DNA of 64,000 nucleotides from an uncultured Lachnospiraceae bacterium (GTDB taxonomy: Bacteria > Bacillota > Clostridia > Lachnospirales > Lachnospiraceae). The position numbers and the translations under genes were made by a program. Shown here piece by piece: positions 1 to 8,107 of this stretch. The stretch lies in NCBI GenBank assembly GCA_947382625.1, contig CANDAG010000005.1, forward strand, positions 62,001 to 126,000, in the 5' to 3' direction. The number at the start of each line of letters is the position of its first letter. Within the stretch, counting starts at the first letter, position 1. Below the pieces are notes generated by a model. The model worked only from the letters and a program-made list of their open reading frames with translations. It made no database searches and was not told the origin of the DNA.

Positions 1-2
1 TA

Positions 3-2837
3 TTATCCGTTGTCCGTATTCTTCACCAGCCTCTCCATCACTTCCAGCGGGATCTCCTGCACCGGCGCAAACTCCTCTGAATCCAGGTACCGGTAGATGG
101 AGGATAGCAGTGCTCTGGCTTCCGGATATTCCTGGAGCTCCTGCAGACCCATAGAAGAGAAAAGAAGCTTTCCCTTTCCGCAGCGGCACTCCAGCAGCTG
201 GGTCATTGGCCGCAAAAAGGCATAGCTGTCCATCTCCGTAACGATAGACTCATACCTCTTTGGCAGGATTACCGCCCGCCGGCCTGCCATAGGCCACCAC
301 TGCCAGTTAGTATGGAATTCCGTAGGGAAATCCCTGAAGATCGGATGTGCCGTATCGATCAGCTGTCCCATGGCCCCTTCCTGTACGGAAAAGGTCCCTA
401 CCGACCAGAAATCCGTGGTAAACTGAGCCTGTATGGACTCCGGCAGCGCTTCCTTTGTGGAGGGCGGCGTCAGATAAACGATCCCGCCTGCATCCAGAGC
501 CTGCTTCGCTCCCTCATCCAGCCAGGCAGTCTCATATACTCCCTCCGGGCACTCAGGCTGCACAGGAGGATAAACCCACACGGGATAGCTGGCAGAAATC
601 TCTCCGGCAACGGATCCGGCTCCCTTTTCGCCCTCCCCTTTTTCATTCTCATCACCTCTGATCCAGACCGTCAGCTCCAGCTTCGTGGGAACAGTAATGT
701 TGGCAAATGAAAACTCCGGCATTTCCATATCTGTCAGTGTTCCCGGAGGGCAGCTCACTCGTCCTGCCTTCTTTTCCCCCCGGAACCCCTGTCCCTCCAG
801 CCTATAGCAAAGCTCTCCTTCTACTACATTTTTGCCATAAATCGCCATCTTCACTTCCGCCTGCAGAGTTTCCCTTGTTTCATAGGTATATTTCGGCAAA
901 AGCACCAGAGGCCGTTGATCCGTAAAAAACTTCCGAAAATCCTCCGGTCTGGCGAAATCAAAGGGCTTTGGCTTTAAGTGGGAGTTCAGCATTCCCACCA
1001 GAGCGGTTCCCTGCCCCGGAAAGTCCTGAAGTCCCAAAAGGGAGATTCCCGATAGCTGCCGGGTCCGCATAGCCGCCTCGATCTCTTCCCGATAACCAAT
1101 CCTGGAAAGCTCTCCGGTGGCCTCCACATACTTTTTCCAGACGGGAAGAAGTCCACTCTCCTCCACCCGCTTTTTGATCCAGAGCAGATTATCCGGCTGT
1201 GATATTCCCCGAAAATCCGCAAGCTCATCAAAATCAGGAAGAACCTCAAACTGCCCTACCTCGAAGCTGAACACAGGCTTTGTAAAGGTTTCCCGCAAAT
1301 GCTCCATGGTATCATCAAAGCTGGTTCCGGCACCAGGATAGCTGTGATTGATATATCCCTTCATTCCCGCAAAGGTTCCGCGCAATTCCTCCTCATAATA
1401 ATTGGAGGAGGTATAAAAATCGCTTTCTCCGTCACACCCTTTATTCCCGTAATGGACGTTGGAGCCATTGGCATATAAACGGGTACTATCCTTTTCCCGC
1501 GCCTTTTTCAGCAGCTCGTTCATCCTCTCATGTCCCTTTTCAAAGGCGTGGAGCTCGTTTCCGAAGGTCAGCATCACAAAAGAGGGGTGATTGGCCAGCA
1601 TCCACAGAATTTCCTTAAGCTCTGCCTCATAATAAGAAAAGCTTTCCTCCGATTCAAAGGCATCCACCGGATTCCAATGGGACAGCTCCGGCTGCATCAG
1701 CATCCCCATCTCATCTGCCGCCGCAAAAGCAGCCTCCGGCGGACAATGAGAGTGAAAACGCACGCAATTGATCCCGTAAGATTTGTAGGTTTCAAGGATA
1801 GTACGCCATTCCTCCACACTCATGGGACTGTATCCAGTTTCCGGGAACTCCCCGCAGTTGGCTTCGCACCTCAAAAAGACCGTGCGCCCGTTAAGCGAAA
1901 GCCTGCCCTCGCCGTTATCCCCAAACTCCCGGATCCCAAAGGTGATGGTCTTATCCGGCAGGGAAATGCACTGGCCCTCTTTTTCCTGTATAAGACCTGC
2001 GGTCAGTTCCTGCAGATTTCCTTCATATTCATCCCACCTGGCGGCATTTTCATCCAGTGCCAGATCCTCCAGCCAGACCTCTGTCCGTCCCTTTTCTGCC
2101 CTGACCTTCACTGATACAGGCTCTTTTAATGCCTTTGAGCGAACGGTCAGTGTCCCTTCCCATGGATGATCTGCACATACTACTGCCCGCACTCTTAAAG
2201 CTGCCCCCGGAAGCTTGCCGCTTTCCTTTCCTCCGGCATGCTTTCCGCTTTCCTTTCTTCCGGCAGTCTTCACCGGATAAGCGTGTACCGCCTCCAAAAA
2301 CACCGGTTCCTCCACCCGCAGACGCAGATACCCCAACACTCCGTTCCAGTTGGTCTGAGTCTCATCCGTAGCCGCAGAAGAATAAACAATGCTGTCATGA
2401 GGCAGCCCCGGATAGCTGTTGTCCGACAAAAGCGTAAGCTCGTGACTTCCCTTCCAGTATTTCGTCAGTTCAAACACATGAGGCGTGCTGATGGAAGGCT
2501 CCCGAAAATCCGGAATTTCCTTTCCATCCAAAAGAAGCCTTAAGCATCTTGCCCTCTCTGCCTCCAAAAAGAGTCTTTTTACACAAGGCACATCGAAGGA
2601 GACCCGGCGCGTCAGCCTGGCCTCCCCCTCAAAGGTATATTTTCTTGTAAGGCGGGTGAGGATCACCCCGTTTCCCTTCAGATCATCATTAAAAAGCGCG
2701 CTGTCCGGATGCCACTGATCACTCCCGGCGTCCTTTTTCCCAATCCTGTTCTCATCCAGCGTTCCCGGCAGATGCATAGGATAGATCTGACCGTCTCCGA
2801 TATCCGCCTGCCATTTTCCCTCCAGTGAATAGATCAT
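3..2837 (-). CDS. Glycoside hydrolase family 2 enzyme (beta-galactosidase/beta-glucuronidase type)
   Basis: The 944-residue product has the GH2 layout: a jelly-roll sugar-binding domain (about residues 1-180), an immunoglobulin-like domain (about 205-300), then a TIM barrel (about 305-600). The barrel shows FGNELHA with the likely acid/base Glu428 and FSFEVGQF with the likely nucleophile Glu526. There is no signal peptide, so it should hydrolyse imported beta-linked oligosaccharides in the cytoplasm. The substrate cannot be read from the sequence. Low-complexity GKESGK-type duplications (about 194-208) and an EKGEGEKG stretch sit in linkers. A GGGAG ribosome site lies 5 nt before the ATG. The next gene upstream on this strand is carbonic anhydrase, behind its own terminator, so this gene is probably transcribed alone. 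Confidence 0.93.
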   Translation of the reverse strand: MIYSLEGKWQADIGDGQIYPMHLPGTLDENRIGKKDAGSDQWHPDSALFNDDLKGNGVILTRLTRKYTFEGEARLTRRVSFDVPCVKRLFLEAERARCLRLLLDGKEIPDFREPSISTPHVFELTKYWKGSHELTLLSDNSYPGLPHDSIVYSSAATDETQTNWNGVLGYLRLRVEEPVFLEAVHAYPVKTAGRKESGKHAGGKESGKLPGAALRVRAVVCADHPWEGTLTVRSKALKEPVSVKVRAEKGRTEVWLEDLALDENAARWDEYEGNLQELTAGLIQEKEGQCISLPDKTITFGIREFGDNGEGRLSLNGRTVFLRCEANCGEFPETGYSPMSVEEWRTILETYKSYGINCVRFHSHCPPEAAFAAADEMGMLMQPELSHWNPVDAFESEESFSYYEAELKEILWMLANHPSFVMLTFGNELHAFEKGHERMNELLKKAREKDSTRLYANGSNVHYGNKGCDGESDFYTSSNYYEEELRGTFAGMKGYINHSYPGAGTSFDDTMEHLRETFTKPVFSFEVGQFEVLPDFDELADFRGISQPDNLLWIKKRVEESGLLPVWKKYVEATGELSRIGYREEIEAAMRTRQLSGISLLGLQDFPGQGTALVGMLNSHLKPKPFDFARPEDFRKFFTDQRPLVLLPKYTYETRETLQAEVKMAIYGKNVVEGELCYRLEGQGFRGEKKAGRVSCPPGTLTDMEMPEFSFANITVPTKLELTVWIRGDENEKGEGEKGAGSVAGEISASYPVWVYPPVQPECPEGVYETAWLDEGAKQALDAGGIVYLTPPSTKEALPESIQAQFTTDFWSVGTFSVQEGAMGQLIDTAHPIFRDFPTEFHTNWQWWPMAGRRAVILPKRYESIVTEMDSYAFLRPMTQLLECRCGKGKLLFSSMGLQELQEYPEARALLSSIYRYLDSEEFAPVQEIPLEVMERLVKNTDNG

Positions 2838-2881
2838 GTCTGCTCCCTTCCGGTATCAAAATATATTCTTATACCCCTGCA

Positions 2882-2904
2882 TACCACGGGATTTGCCCGT
2901 GGTA
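2882..2904. promoter_or_regulatory. Palindromic hairpin upstream of the GH2 gene
   Basis: TACCACGGG and CCCGTGGTA form a perfect 9-bp inverted repeat around a 5-nt loop, about 45 bp upstream of the GH2 start codon. There is no T-run on the GH2 side. It could be a regulator operator or a 5' leader hairpin. Its role is inferred from position only. Confidence 0.45.
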
Positions 2905-3030
2905 CTGCACCAATTAACAGTTTGGAAATTTATTTCCAAACTTACTCTAACATGTCCTGCCCCTGTTTACAATTTGGGAAATTGCGAAGCTATTGATATA
3001 AATTGCTGCCCCGGGCGAGCAAAAGAACAA

Positions 3031-3056
3031 CGGCCGGTTCCATAAGGAACCGGCCG
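3031..3056 (-). terminator. Terminator of the carbonic anhydrase gene
   Basis: CGGCCGGTTCC and GGAACCGGCCG form an 11-bp stem with loop ATAA, 9 bp past the carbonic anhydrase stop codon. On the minus strand it is followed by a T-rich GTTGTTCTTTT. Confidence 0.8.
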
Positions 3057-3064
3057 CCAGTATT

Positions 3065-3631
3065 TTAATCCAAAAACTCCACTTTACCGCTGTCGATCTG
3101 ATAAACAGCTCCGCAGACCGTAAGATTTCCGCTCTCAACCATTTCACTAAGGCTTTCTTTGATCACAGACACGCTTCTCTGAACATTCAGGCAACAGGCC
3201 TTAGCCTCATCCTTTTCATCGCCGATGGCCTTGCGGATCTCATCGGTAATGTATTTCACATAACCGGCAGGATCACTCGTTACAGCCGCCCCTACTGCGC
3301 CGCAGTTGCTGTGTCCCAATACCACCACCAGCTTCGTGCCCAAATGATCCGCCGCATACTCAACACTTCCCAATTGATGATTGTCCATCACATTACCGGC
3401 CACACGGATCACAAACAACTCCCCGATCCCTGCAGAAAAAATGCCCTCCGGGATCACACGTGAATCTGAACAGGTTACCACGATGGCGTAAGGGCTCTGG
3501 CCATTTTCACAGGTATACTGTCTGATCCTCGGAGAGATATCCCCGGGATTCGCTACGGCTTCCAGATAACGCTGGTTTCCTTCCTTAAGCTTTGTAAGTG
3601 CCTCTGCTGCAGATAAATTTTGATTATGCAT
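3065..3631 (-). CDS. Beta-class carbonic anhydrase
   Basis: This 188-residue protein interconverts CO2 and bicarbonate in the cytoplasm. The beta-class zinc site is complete: Cys54 and Asp56 in CSDSRV, and His107 and Cys110 in GHSNCGA. The length is normal for the family. The start ATG follows GGAGG by 10 nt. It sits alone between a GNAT gene upstream and a strong terminator downstream. Assignment to the beta class rests on these ligands; the exact clade is not determined. Confidence 0.95.
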   Translation of the reverse strand: MHNQNLSAAEALTKLKEGNQRYLEAVANPGDISPRIRQYTCENGQSPYAIVVTCSDSRVIPEGIFSAGIGELFVIRVAGNVMDNHQLGSVEYAADHLGTKLVVVLGHSNCGAVGAAVTSDPAGYVKYITDEIRKAIGDEKDEAKACCLNVQRSVSVIKESLSEMVESGNLTVCGAVYQIDSGKVEFLD

Positions 3632-3737
3632 GTTCCAGTTTCCTCCATTTCCGCCCCTGCCATGTGGGCTGCGGCCCCTGACAGGCGTCCTTTTTTCATA
3701 TGTTCAGTATAATGCATCGGCGCGCCCGATGCAACTG

Positions 3738-4571
3738 TCAAATCCGTCTCCTGCACCAGTCCTGTGCCGCATGAGCCAGCATCCCGGCAATCCCTTTTTT
3801 TCTGAAGACCGGCTCCACATAAAAATCCTCGAAGCTCCCCACTGCCTGGCAGGCAAAGGTAGAAAAGCACAAACTCACCGAACACATTCCAACTGCCCGG
3901 CTTCCCCGCCTGGCCAAAAAGAAAAAGATTTTTTCCTCTGCGATGGCTTTTTCCAGCCTTTCGATCTTTTCATCCGAAAGCATTTCCTCCCCGATCTCCA
4001 CCAGATACCCGTTTAAAAGCTTTCGCAGCTGCCAGTGATCTTCGGGATCCTTTAAGAGCTCCACCGTAACGGGCTTTTCTTCTTCCGGCGGCAGAAGCAT
4101 CAGGGGCTCCCCCCACTCGTCCCTGCCGTTTGGAAGAAATCCTGCCCTCTTCCAAAACCGGAATCTCCGCTCCAGACCGCCGAAATTCAGTTCCACATAG
4201 GCCGCTCCCCGTTCACTTGCCCATGCCAGGAAAGCCTCCGCACAGCTTTGTCCCGTGCCATTCCCCCGAAACTCCGGAAAAACACAAAACTCCAGCAAAA
4301 AGCACTTTCCATCCTCCTGATCGTACAGGACCGGCATAGCGATTCCGATATCCTCCCCCTCTCTCTGGAAGATCAGATAAAAGCAGTGGTTTTGTGCCCT
4401 CTCATGGAGCTTTTGGATTTCTCCGACATATTCCTCACTGCGGAAATATTCCTTATCTTCCTCCTCCAGATCAGGAAAAATGTCTCTTTCCTGATACTCC
4501 CGAAGCTTCTCCCAGAAAAAGGAAACCTCCTGCCTGATCTGCGCTTCCCGTATCGTTACCCTTTTTTTCAT
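3738..4571 (-). CDS. Tandem GNAT N-acetyltransferase, second domain possibly truncated
   Basis: The 277-residue product contains two GNAT folds. The first (about 50-160) has the acetyl-CoA loop in PEFRGNGTGQ and a RFWKRAGF tail. The second (about 165-277) has PVFRKKGIAGML but stops at CRRRI, before the usual last strand and the Tyr/Phe-Gly end of the fold. The substrate is unknown. In the next frame the DNA continues with DLTVASGAPMHYTEHMKK, which resembles a GNAT end, so a single-base frameshift may have shortened the gene. A GGAAGGG site precedes the ATG. It may be co-transcribed with the downstream carbonic anhydrase gene (107 bp apart). Confidence 0.82.
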   Translation of the reverse strand: MKKRVTIREAQIRQEVSFFWEKLREYQERDIFPDLEEEDKEYFRSEEYVGEIQKLHERAQNHCFYLIFQREGEDIGIAMPVLYDQEDGKCFLLEFCVFPEFRGNGTGQSCAEAFLAWASERGAAYVELNFGGLERRFRFWKRAGFLPNGRDEWGEPLMLLPPEEEKPVTVELLKDPEDHWQLRKLLNGYLVEIGEEMLSDEKIERLEKAIAEEKIFFFLARRGSRAVGMCSVSLCFSTFACQAVGSFEDFYVEPVFRKKGIAGMLAHAAQDWCRRRI

Positions 4572-4679
4572 TCACATTCCCTTCCATTTTGGACGATCTG
4601 CCCTTCAACCGTTTGTGTATTTGACTGTATCAAGTATAGCAGTCCCGAAAAGAAAAGCAAACATGATCCAGACTTTTTC

Positions 4680-4712
4680 TTAGAGGCTTTTTAGAGATTC
4701 ACCTGCTATCCT
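4680..4712 (+). promoter_or_regulatory. Activator-type promoter with tandem TTAGAG boxes and extended -10
   Basis: TTAGAG boxes at 4680 and 4691 (11-bp period) are followed after 7 nt by TGC-TATCCT (TATCCT at 4707-4712). An identical layout with the same spacings occurs at 19059-19091. There is no consensus -35, as expected for an OmpR/PhoB-type activated promoter. It drives the lipoprotein gene at 4803. Confidence 0.6.
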
Positions 4713-4802
4713 CATTTCTGATGACAGCGCCGGTATGTTTTTCAGACTGCCCTGTGCCTGTCAGGTTCAAATGATCAAGTATAAAAGAAAGGAATAAGAA
4801 TC

Positions 4803-5417
4803 ATGCAGTACAAAAACATCACAAAGAAATTAACTGGCAGAATCCTCCTTACCTTTGCTCTGGCATTGGCGCTGGCCTCGCTGTCCGGATGCGGAAAAAA
4901 TGCGTCCGAAGCCACCTCTCCTTCCGCAGAGCCGATTCCTGCCCCCTCTTCTTCCGTGGAGAATACAGAAAATGACTCCACGCCTGCACCCCAGGACGAT
5001 GCCCAGGAGGCCGCCTCTGACAACCGACAGGATAGCAACGCCTCCTCCGCTCCTCCAAACAACTATGCGCCTCAATCAGATACAGAGCTTTCAGGAAGCA
5101 TCCGGACCATAGACACAGACAGCTTTGTGGTCAGTCAGAGCTTTGATCTGCCCATAGAAGAGGGAGATGTGGGTGCGGTTACGGTCATGCCTGCGGAAGG
5201 CTCAGCAGATGAAGTGCTGATCACGGTCCATGTTTCCGAAACTACTTCCTACAAGATACATACCGTCAAAAACGGCGGCGTAAACGGAGATGCCGATGTG
5301 GAAAAGACCGACGGGAGTTTTTCGGATCTGCAGGAGAAAACTTCCGTTAACGCCCAGGGCTATTATCAGGACGGGGACTTTTGGGCGGACGAGATCATTA
5401 TTTACCGGTATGCATGA
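4803..5417 (+). CDS. Secreted lipoprotein of unknown function
   Basis: The 204-residue product begins with a type II signal peptide: basic start, hydrophobic stretch and lipobox LSGC with Cys30. It should be lipidated and anchored on the outer face of the membrane. Residues 35-85 are a Ser/Pro/Ala/Glu/Asp-rich flexible linker. The rest (about 95-204) is a small beta-rich domain with a pattern of SGSIRTIDTDSFVV and DGDFWADEIIIY that resembles metal- or oligonucleotide-fold-like beta domains of clostridial lipoproteins, without a named match. The RBS AAAGGA precedes the ATG. The promoter at 4680-4712 is shared in design with that of the C39-type peptidase at 19170, so both may belong to one envelope regulon. 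Confidence 0.85.
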   Translation: MQYKNITKKLTGRILLTFALALALASLSGCGKNASEATSPSAEPIPAPSSSVENTENDSTPAPQDDAQEAASDNRQDSNASSAPPNNYAPQSDTELSGSIRTIDTDSFVVSQSFDLPIEEGDVGAVTVMPAEGSADEVLITVHVSETTSYKIHTVKNGGVNGDADVEKTDGSFSDLQEKTSVNAQGYYQDGDFWADEIIIYRYA

Positions 5418-5440
5418 GAAAAATCATACGCGCATAAAAT

Positions 5441-5476
5441 CAAACGCTGACACGCTTCGCTAGCCAGCTTATTGAT
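5441..5476 (+). repeat. 36-bp REP-like hairpin unit, single copy
   Basis: The unit starts CAAACGCTG, has the core CACGCTTCGC and ends CAGCTTATTGAT. GCTG (unit bases 6-9) pairs with CAGC (25-28) around the inner GC-TTC-GC. It lies between the lipoprotein stop codon and the MerR promoter. It belongs to the family described at 27899, 33049, 44055 and 45180. Confidence 0.8.
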
Positions 5477-5487
5477 TAAAAAAGCCC

Positions 5488-5518
5488 TTGACTCCTACGC
5501 TGCGTAATAGTTTATAGT
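5488..5518 (+). promoter_or_regulatory. MerR-type promoter with 19-bp spacer
   Basis: TTGACT (5488-5493) and TATAGT (5513-5518) are separated by 19 bp. The long spacer is the hallmark of promoters twisted into register by MerR regulators. The spacer contains TACGCTGCGTA, an inverted repeat (TACGC/GCGTA) suited to dimer binding. The MerR gene starts 26 bp downstream, indicating autoregulation. Confidence 0.8.
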
Positions 5519-5543
5519 GGTATTACGCGAGGAGGAAATGCCA

Positions 5544-6272
5544 ATGAAAACCGTACATGAAGTAAGCCGATTAGCAGGGGTGAGTATACGCACACTGCAA
5601 TATTATGACAAGATCGGACTTCTGCATCCCACAGAATATACCGGGTCAGGCTACCGGCTGTATGACGATACAGCTCTTCAAAAGCTGCAGCAGATTTTAC
5701 TGTTTCGGGAATTGGAGTTTCCGCTTAAGAATATCAGAGGCATTATGGAAAGCCCCGACTTTGACCGGAATAAGGCTCTTGAACAGCAGATTGCCTTACT
5801 GACCTTAAAGAAGGAGCATCTGGAAAACCTGATAAGCCTTGCCCGCGGAATAAAAGCGACAGGAGTAAAGTATATGGATTTTTCAGTATTTGACACAAGC
5901 AGGATCGATGAATACGCCGCTAAGGCCAAGGCCTCCTGGGGCTCTACACCGGAATACCATGAATTCGAACAAAAATCAAAAGGACGCACCAAAGAGGAGG
6001 AATCCAGATTGGGCATGGAGATGATGGATATTTTCAGGGATTTCGGCAAGATCAGAGAAACTGACCCTGCATCCGACCAGGCCAGAGCTTTGGTCATGAA
6101 ACTGCAGTCATTCATCAGCGCACATTATTATACCTGTTCTAATGAAATATTATCAGGACTGGGTAAGATGTATGCCGCAGGCGGTGAGTTTACTGCCAAC
6201 ATTGATAAGGCCGGAGGCGCCGGTACGGCAGAGTTTGCCGATCGGGCCATCCGGGTATATTGCGGGAAATAG
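5544..6272 (+). CDS. MerR-family transcriptional activator with TipAS effector domain
   Basis: The ATG at 5544 is chosen because GGAGG (5531-5535) lies 8 nt upstream; an in-frame GTG at 5517 lies inside the promoter. The product has 242 residues. An N-terminal MerR winged helix reads TVHEVSRLAGVS followed by RTLQYYDKIGLL. A dimerisation helix follows (about 75-105). The C-terminal half is a TipAS-like domain (about 115-242), which in TipAL and relatives binds thiopeptides or other antibiotics. It probably activates its own promoter, and no other target is evident nearby. The next gene is convergent. Confidence 0.9.
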   Translation: MKTVHEVSRLAGVSIRTLQYYDKIGLLHPTEYTGSGYRLYDDTALQKLQQILLFRELEFPLKNIRGIMESPDFDRNKALEQQIALLTLKKEHLENLISLARGIKATGVKYMDFSVFDTSRIDEYAAKAKASWGSTPEYHEFEQKSKGRTKEEESRLGMEMMDIFRDFGKIRETDPASDQARALVMKLQSFISAHYYTCSNEILSGLGKMYAAGGEFTANIDKAGGAGTAEFADRAIRVYCGK

Positions 6273-6281
6273 TCAACGGAT

Positions 6282-6350
6282 CAAACACCATCACGCTACG
6301 CAAACCGTCCTGTTTAATAGCATACAACAGACTGTTTACGTAGCGTGTTT
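6282..6350. repeat. Degenerate REP-like unit in a long inverted repeat between convergent genes
   Basis: CACGCTACGCAAAC near 6292 and GTTTACGTAGCGTG near 6337-6350 are 14-nt arms with one mismatch around a loop of about 30 nt. The left arm follows CAAACACCAT and resembles a degraded 36-bp unit of the family seen elsewhere. It lies between the stop codons of the MerR gene (+) and the AAA-ATPase-like gene (-) and may act as a two-way terminator, though no T-run is clear. Confidence 0.45.
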
Positions 6351-6355
6351 CCCCG

Positions 6356-8080
6356 TTATCTCCCGATCAACACCTTTTTTCCGCAAAAGGCAAACCCATA
6401 CTTCCGGATCTGTTCTGCGGAAATTCCTTTTGCCGTCAGAACCGTTTCATACATCTTCTCTTCGATCTGGCACAGTGCGCTCCGTACTGTATCGGAAAGC
6501 TCCTTTTCCTCCGAATCCTGTACCTTAAACTCTATTATAAATGCATTATCCTCTATCCTTTTGGGTTCCAACAAGATATCATACCTTCCAAAGCCACTCT
6601 CCCGGTTAGAGGTAAGCACATATCTGTCAGAGAGCTCCACCATCAGCCCAAGCACAAATCCATGATAAAATCTCTCCGGCTCTGCCTCAGACGGACGCTT
6701 CCCTGTATCAAAACAACTGAACATCTCCAAAGCCACTCTACTCATATAGATATTCATCGCCCTGACATCATCCAAAAGAAGCGCCCGGACAAAGTCATTA
6801 TAATCATCGTTTCCGGAAAACCAGTCCTGGATCATATTTTCAAACATAATACGGACTTCCTTGTTGGTCAGTGTCAGGTCATAATACATTCGTCCTGCCT
6901 GCTCCATAAGCACTGTATTGCTCACCTTCAGATAGCCGCTGGCCAGAAAAAGACTCCAGATCGCATCTTTTTTGGTGGAAAGCTGGTTATAGACGATCTG
7001 CTCGTCAATCTCCTTGCGGATACTTCCACCTTTAAGCAGTTCTTCGAAAAGCTGTTTATTGTTTGGTCCGCTCTCCCTCAAAAGTTTTGCTACCAGACTG
7101 TTTGCGCTGGTATTGGCCCAATAGGCTCCTACTCTTTTTTCAGTCAGAAAATTAATAACAGACCATGGGTTATAAATATCATTTCTCGAGCCAAATGTAA
7201 ATCCATCATACCAGTCTTTTACCATTTGCTTCTGTTCGGAAAGTTCATATTCATCCAAAACGGCAAACACTTCAGCTTCTGTAAATCCAAAACAGTCTGC
7301 ATACATTTCAGAGGTTGTAGTTACCACTTTCAGATTGTTCAAATCCGAAAAAATGGATTCCTTACTGACTCTTGTGATCCCTGTCATAATGGCACGTTCC
7401 AGATAAGGATTTGTCTTAAAGGTTGAATTAAACAGCCCTCTGGTAAAAGAAACCATTTCCTCCCAATAACCGCCTACCCAGGCTTCCTGCATAGGCGTGT
7501 CGTATTCATCCAGAAGTATGATCGTCTTTTTGCCATAGTATCTTTCGAGAAAATCCGCCAGGGAACGAAGAGAAACCGACGCTGTGCTATCCGTCATATT
7601 GGCGGTAACCTCCTGATAAAATGCCTGTTCCTTTTCGTTAAGCAGGTTTCCGTCAAGCAGGTAATCATGCTTATTATACTGTTCTTCTATTACCCGGCAC
7701 ATGCTCTTGCGCGCCTCTGTAAAGGAATTTTCCTTGATCCCTGCAAAGCTCAAAAACAGCACCGGATAAGTCCCCTGCAATTCTCTGTAGCTATAACCTT
7801 CGTCGGGTGATTTTTCTTCCCAGATTTTCAGCCCTTCAAACAAATCTCCTCTGTCTTTATTTTTAACTGAAAAAAAGTAATACAGCATACTCATATTCAG
7901 GGTTTTTCCAAACCTTCTGGGACGGGTGATCAGTGTCACCTCATCACCGTTCCCCCACCACTGACTGATAAAATCTGTCTTATCCACATAAAAAATATTA
8001 TTTTTCCTTATTTTCTCAAAATCCTGATATCCGATCCCGACTTTTCTTTTCAACCTCTCACCCGCCTTCTTCCTTATCAT
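6356..8080 (-). CDS. AAA-ATPase-like protein with C-terminal PD-(D/E)XK nuclease domain
   Basis: This 574-residue protein matches the widespread family of AAA-ATPase_like plus PDDEXK_9 proteins of gut bacteria. The N-terminal signature is GYQDFEKIRKNNIFYVDKT. Walker A is TRPRRFGKT (residues 52-60) and Walker B is IILLDEYDTPM (about 172). The C-terminal nuclease core is RYDILLEP followed by FIIEFKV (Asp, then Glu-x-Lys). The biological role of the family is not settled. The ATG at 8080 has no good RBS, and relatives begin near KRKVGIGYQ, so a TTG at 8053 is an alternative start. No partner gene is apparent, and the gene is convergent with MerR. Confidence 0.9.
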   Translation of the reverse strand: MIRKKAGERLKRKVGIGYQDFEKIRKNNIFYVDKTDFISQWWGNGDEVTLITRPRRFGKTLNMSMLYYFFSVKNKDRGDLFEGLKIWEEKSPDEGYSYRELQGTYPVLFLSFAGIKENSFTEARKSMCRVIEEQYNKHDYLLDGNLLNEKEQAFYQEVTANMTDSTASVSLRSLADFLERYYGKKTIILLDEYDTPMQEAWVGGYWEEMVSFTRGLFNSTFKTNPYLERAIMTGITRVSKESIFSDLNNLKVVTTTSEMYADCFGFTEAEVFAVLDEYELSEQKQMVKDWYDGFTFGSRNDIYNPWSVINFLTEKRVGAYWANTSANSLVAKLLRESGPNNKQLFEELLKGGSIRKEIDEQIVYNQLSTKKDAIWSLFLASGYLKVSNTVLMEQAGRMYYDLTLTNKEVRIMFENMIQDWFSGNDDYNDFVRALLLDDVRAMNIYMSRVALEMFSCFDTGKRPSEAEPERFYHGFVLGLMVELSDRYVLTSNRESGFGRYDILLEPKRIEDNAFIIEFKVQDSEEKELSDTVRSALCQIEEKMYETVLTAKGISAEQIRKYGFAFCGKKVLIGR

Positions 8081-8107
8081 GATCAGTTCTTTGGCTGAAG
8101 CAGCAAG

